Source of the DNA: Gammaproteobacteria bacterium
GTDB taxonomy: Bacteria > Pseudomonadota > Gammaproteobacteria > Burkholderiales > Burkholderiaceae_B
Direction: 5' to 3'
DNA: 47,344 nt
NCBI GenBank assembly: GCA_018812945.1
Contig: JAHJCM010000170.1
Span: 1 to 47,344 of the forward strand
Made by a program: the position numbers and the translations under genes. Numbering within the stretch: position 1 is the stretch's first letter; the number at the start of each line of letters is the position of its first letter. Below are positions 47,218 through 47,344 of the stretch, in pieces. Below the pieces are notes generated by a model. The model ran no database searches. It was not told where the DNA came from and saw only the letters and a program-made list of their open reading frames with translations.

Positions 47218-47344
47218 TCGGCAACCTCCCAATTTGTTTGCCAAAAATAAAAACCGGTATTACCGATATGTTTGAATGATGTTACGTGTGAACCCTCGAA
47301 GCGATGCCCCTTCATTTGGAGGATGGCTTCATTTGAAGCGTGCG

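Overview
The window reads as a chromosomal origin region from a betaproteobacterium of the order Burkholderiales. The basis is the gene set and order (dprA-topB; rpmH-rnpA-yidD-yidC-mnmE divergent from dnaA-dnaN-gyrB), the protein style of DnaA, GyrB, TopB and YidC, and the moderate GC content. A Limnobacter-like organism is my best guess from general resemblance, but no marker here proves the genus. I see no tRNA, rRNA, insertion sequence, prophage or CRISPR array.

Layout from left to right. Positions 157-6034 hold dprA, topB, a reverse-strand FAD oxidoreductase resembling the C-terminal half of MnmC, and two YeeE/YedE half-transporters for sulfur compounds. Positions 6017-12452 hold a CHASE hybrid histidine kinase, a membrane-anchored metallo-beta-lactamase-fold hydrolase, a cytochrome P460-type lipoprotein with a clear terminator, and a secreted Cache-like protein followed at once by a chemoreceptor. 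Positions 12569-16710 carry two Tat-exported phosphatases (PhoX-like and PhoD-like) and a PlsC-type acyltransferase. Positions 16781-20556 form a metal-handling group: a His-rich small protein, a TonB-dependent receptor, a PCu(A)C copper chaperone and a DUF4197 protein. A LuxR-type response regulator and a patatin lipoprotein follow on the reverse strand. Positions 22449-26905 encode a two-subunit NAD-dependent formate dehydrogenase. Next come an unrecognised 633-residue membrane protein, a cyclopropane fatty acid synthase, and a compact marR-thioesterase-thioesterase operon with two operator-like palindromes lying on its promoter.

From 31608 to 40991 lies the replication origin neighbourhood. 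gyrB, dnaN and dnaA are on the reverse strand. Four DnaA boxes sit between dnaN and dnaA and mark oriC. rpmH, rnpA, yidD, yidC and mnmE are on the forward strand. yidC is broken in this sequence by a missing single base near 39314; since the gene is normally essential, a sequence error is more likely than a true pseudogene.

From 41008 to the end is a signalling cluster: a response regulator, a large hybrid kinase with receiver and HPt domains, a second response regulator, and two small secreted proteins (one PBP-like, one Cache-like) that look like detached sensor domains. The Cache-like protein is a paralogue of the one paired with the chemoreceptor at 10244, and the three LuxR-type regulators in the window form one paralogous family with a shared linker motif. 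This recurring association of free periplasmic sensor modules with signalling proteins is the best candidate in the window for an undescribed system, although the link is inferred from gene order and similarity only.
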